The position numbers and the translations under genes were made by a program. A stretch of 64,000 bases of DNA from contig NZ_JAGGJX010000003.1 of assembly GCF_017873185.1 (NCBI RefSeq), forward strand, positions 124,001 to 188,000, written 5' to 3'. Of the stretch, positions 63,908-64,000 are shown piece after piece; the stretch's first letter is position 1; each line of letters opens with the position of its first letter. Source of the stretch: Metaclostridioides mangenotii. Its GTDB lineage: Bacteria; Bacillota; Clostridia; Peptostreptococcales; Peptostreptococcaceae. The notes below the pieces were generated by a model. That model ran no database searches. It worked only from the letters and a program-made list of their open reading frames with translations, and was not told the origin of the DNA.

Positions 63908-64000
63908 AAACTAAATTCTAAGAAACATTTTTGAATTTAATAAATTAAGGAATATTATGTAATAACCGATAATATAGAAGAGAACATTACATTATCTATA

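Overview
The window is AT-rich DNA from an anaerobic low-GC Firmicute, most likely a clostridium of the Peptostreptococcaceae/Clostridiaceae type. This is inferred from codon use, strong AGGAGG ribosome-binding sites, U-tailed terminators, and anaerobe-type enzymes: hybrid cluster protein, a glycyl radical enzyme with its activase, and ferredoxin-like domains. No rRNA, tRNA, CRISPR array, phage module or intact insertion sequence was seen. Nearly all genes are on the + strand.

Layout. 0-1 kb: FMN-dependent lactate-oxidase-type gene, cut by the window edge. 1.2-6 kb: a Bce-type peptide-antibiotic ABC transporter with its own two-component system. 6-9 kb: an HD-domain gene, an XdhC-family protein and much gene debris (relics of a BceA ATPase, azlC/azlD and a TetR-like regulator). 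9-13 kb: extradiol dioxygenase (YgiD type), a NiCo riboswitch controlling a CzcD-type cation exporter, a small 2Fe-2S protein, a VanZ relic and an SDR enzyme. 13-18 kb: two tandem DUF2935 genes behind an RBS-sequestering hairpin, an Asn-rich secreted protein and a second two-component system. 18-25 kb: PadR regulator with membrane partner, an SsuABC/TauABC-like importer, and a LytTR/DUF3021/ABC cassette. 25-30 kb: nitrosative-stress block (Crp/Fnr regulator, hcp, an uncharacterised 206-residue gene, hemerythrin). 30-35 kb: glycyl radical enzyme with activase, then a DUF134 regulator with a NifX-like protein that has a His/Cys tail.

35-54 kb is a large iron-acquisition island: three AraC regulators, three substrate-binding lipoproteins (plus the scar of a fourth), three FecCD permeases, two FecE-type ATPases, three fused ABC membrane/ATPase proteins (two forming a YbtPQ/IrtAB-like pair) and a MATE exporter. 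Good Fur-box-like palindromes lie on its promoters. No siderophore synthesis genes are present, so uptake of siderophores made by others is the simplest reading. 54-64 kb: an amidase-like protein, a Ca2+-type P-ATPase behind a structured leader, an SPFH/Arc-like pair, small membrane proteins, a TraX-family protein, a ferredoxin-type aldo/keto reductase and a C39-like cysteine-protease fold protein.

The best candidates for new biology are the glycyl radical enzyme whose active-site motif lacks the usual glutamate, the hcp/206-residue gene/hemerythrin operon with a class-II-spaced palindrome, the mirrored double operator in front of the DUF134/NifX operon, and the hairpin that buries the first DUF2935 ribosome-binding site. 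Several start codons were moved downstream from the longest reading frame where a ribosome-binding site decides.
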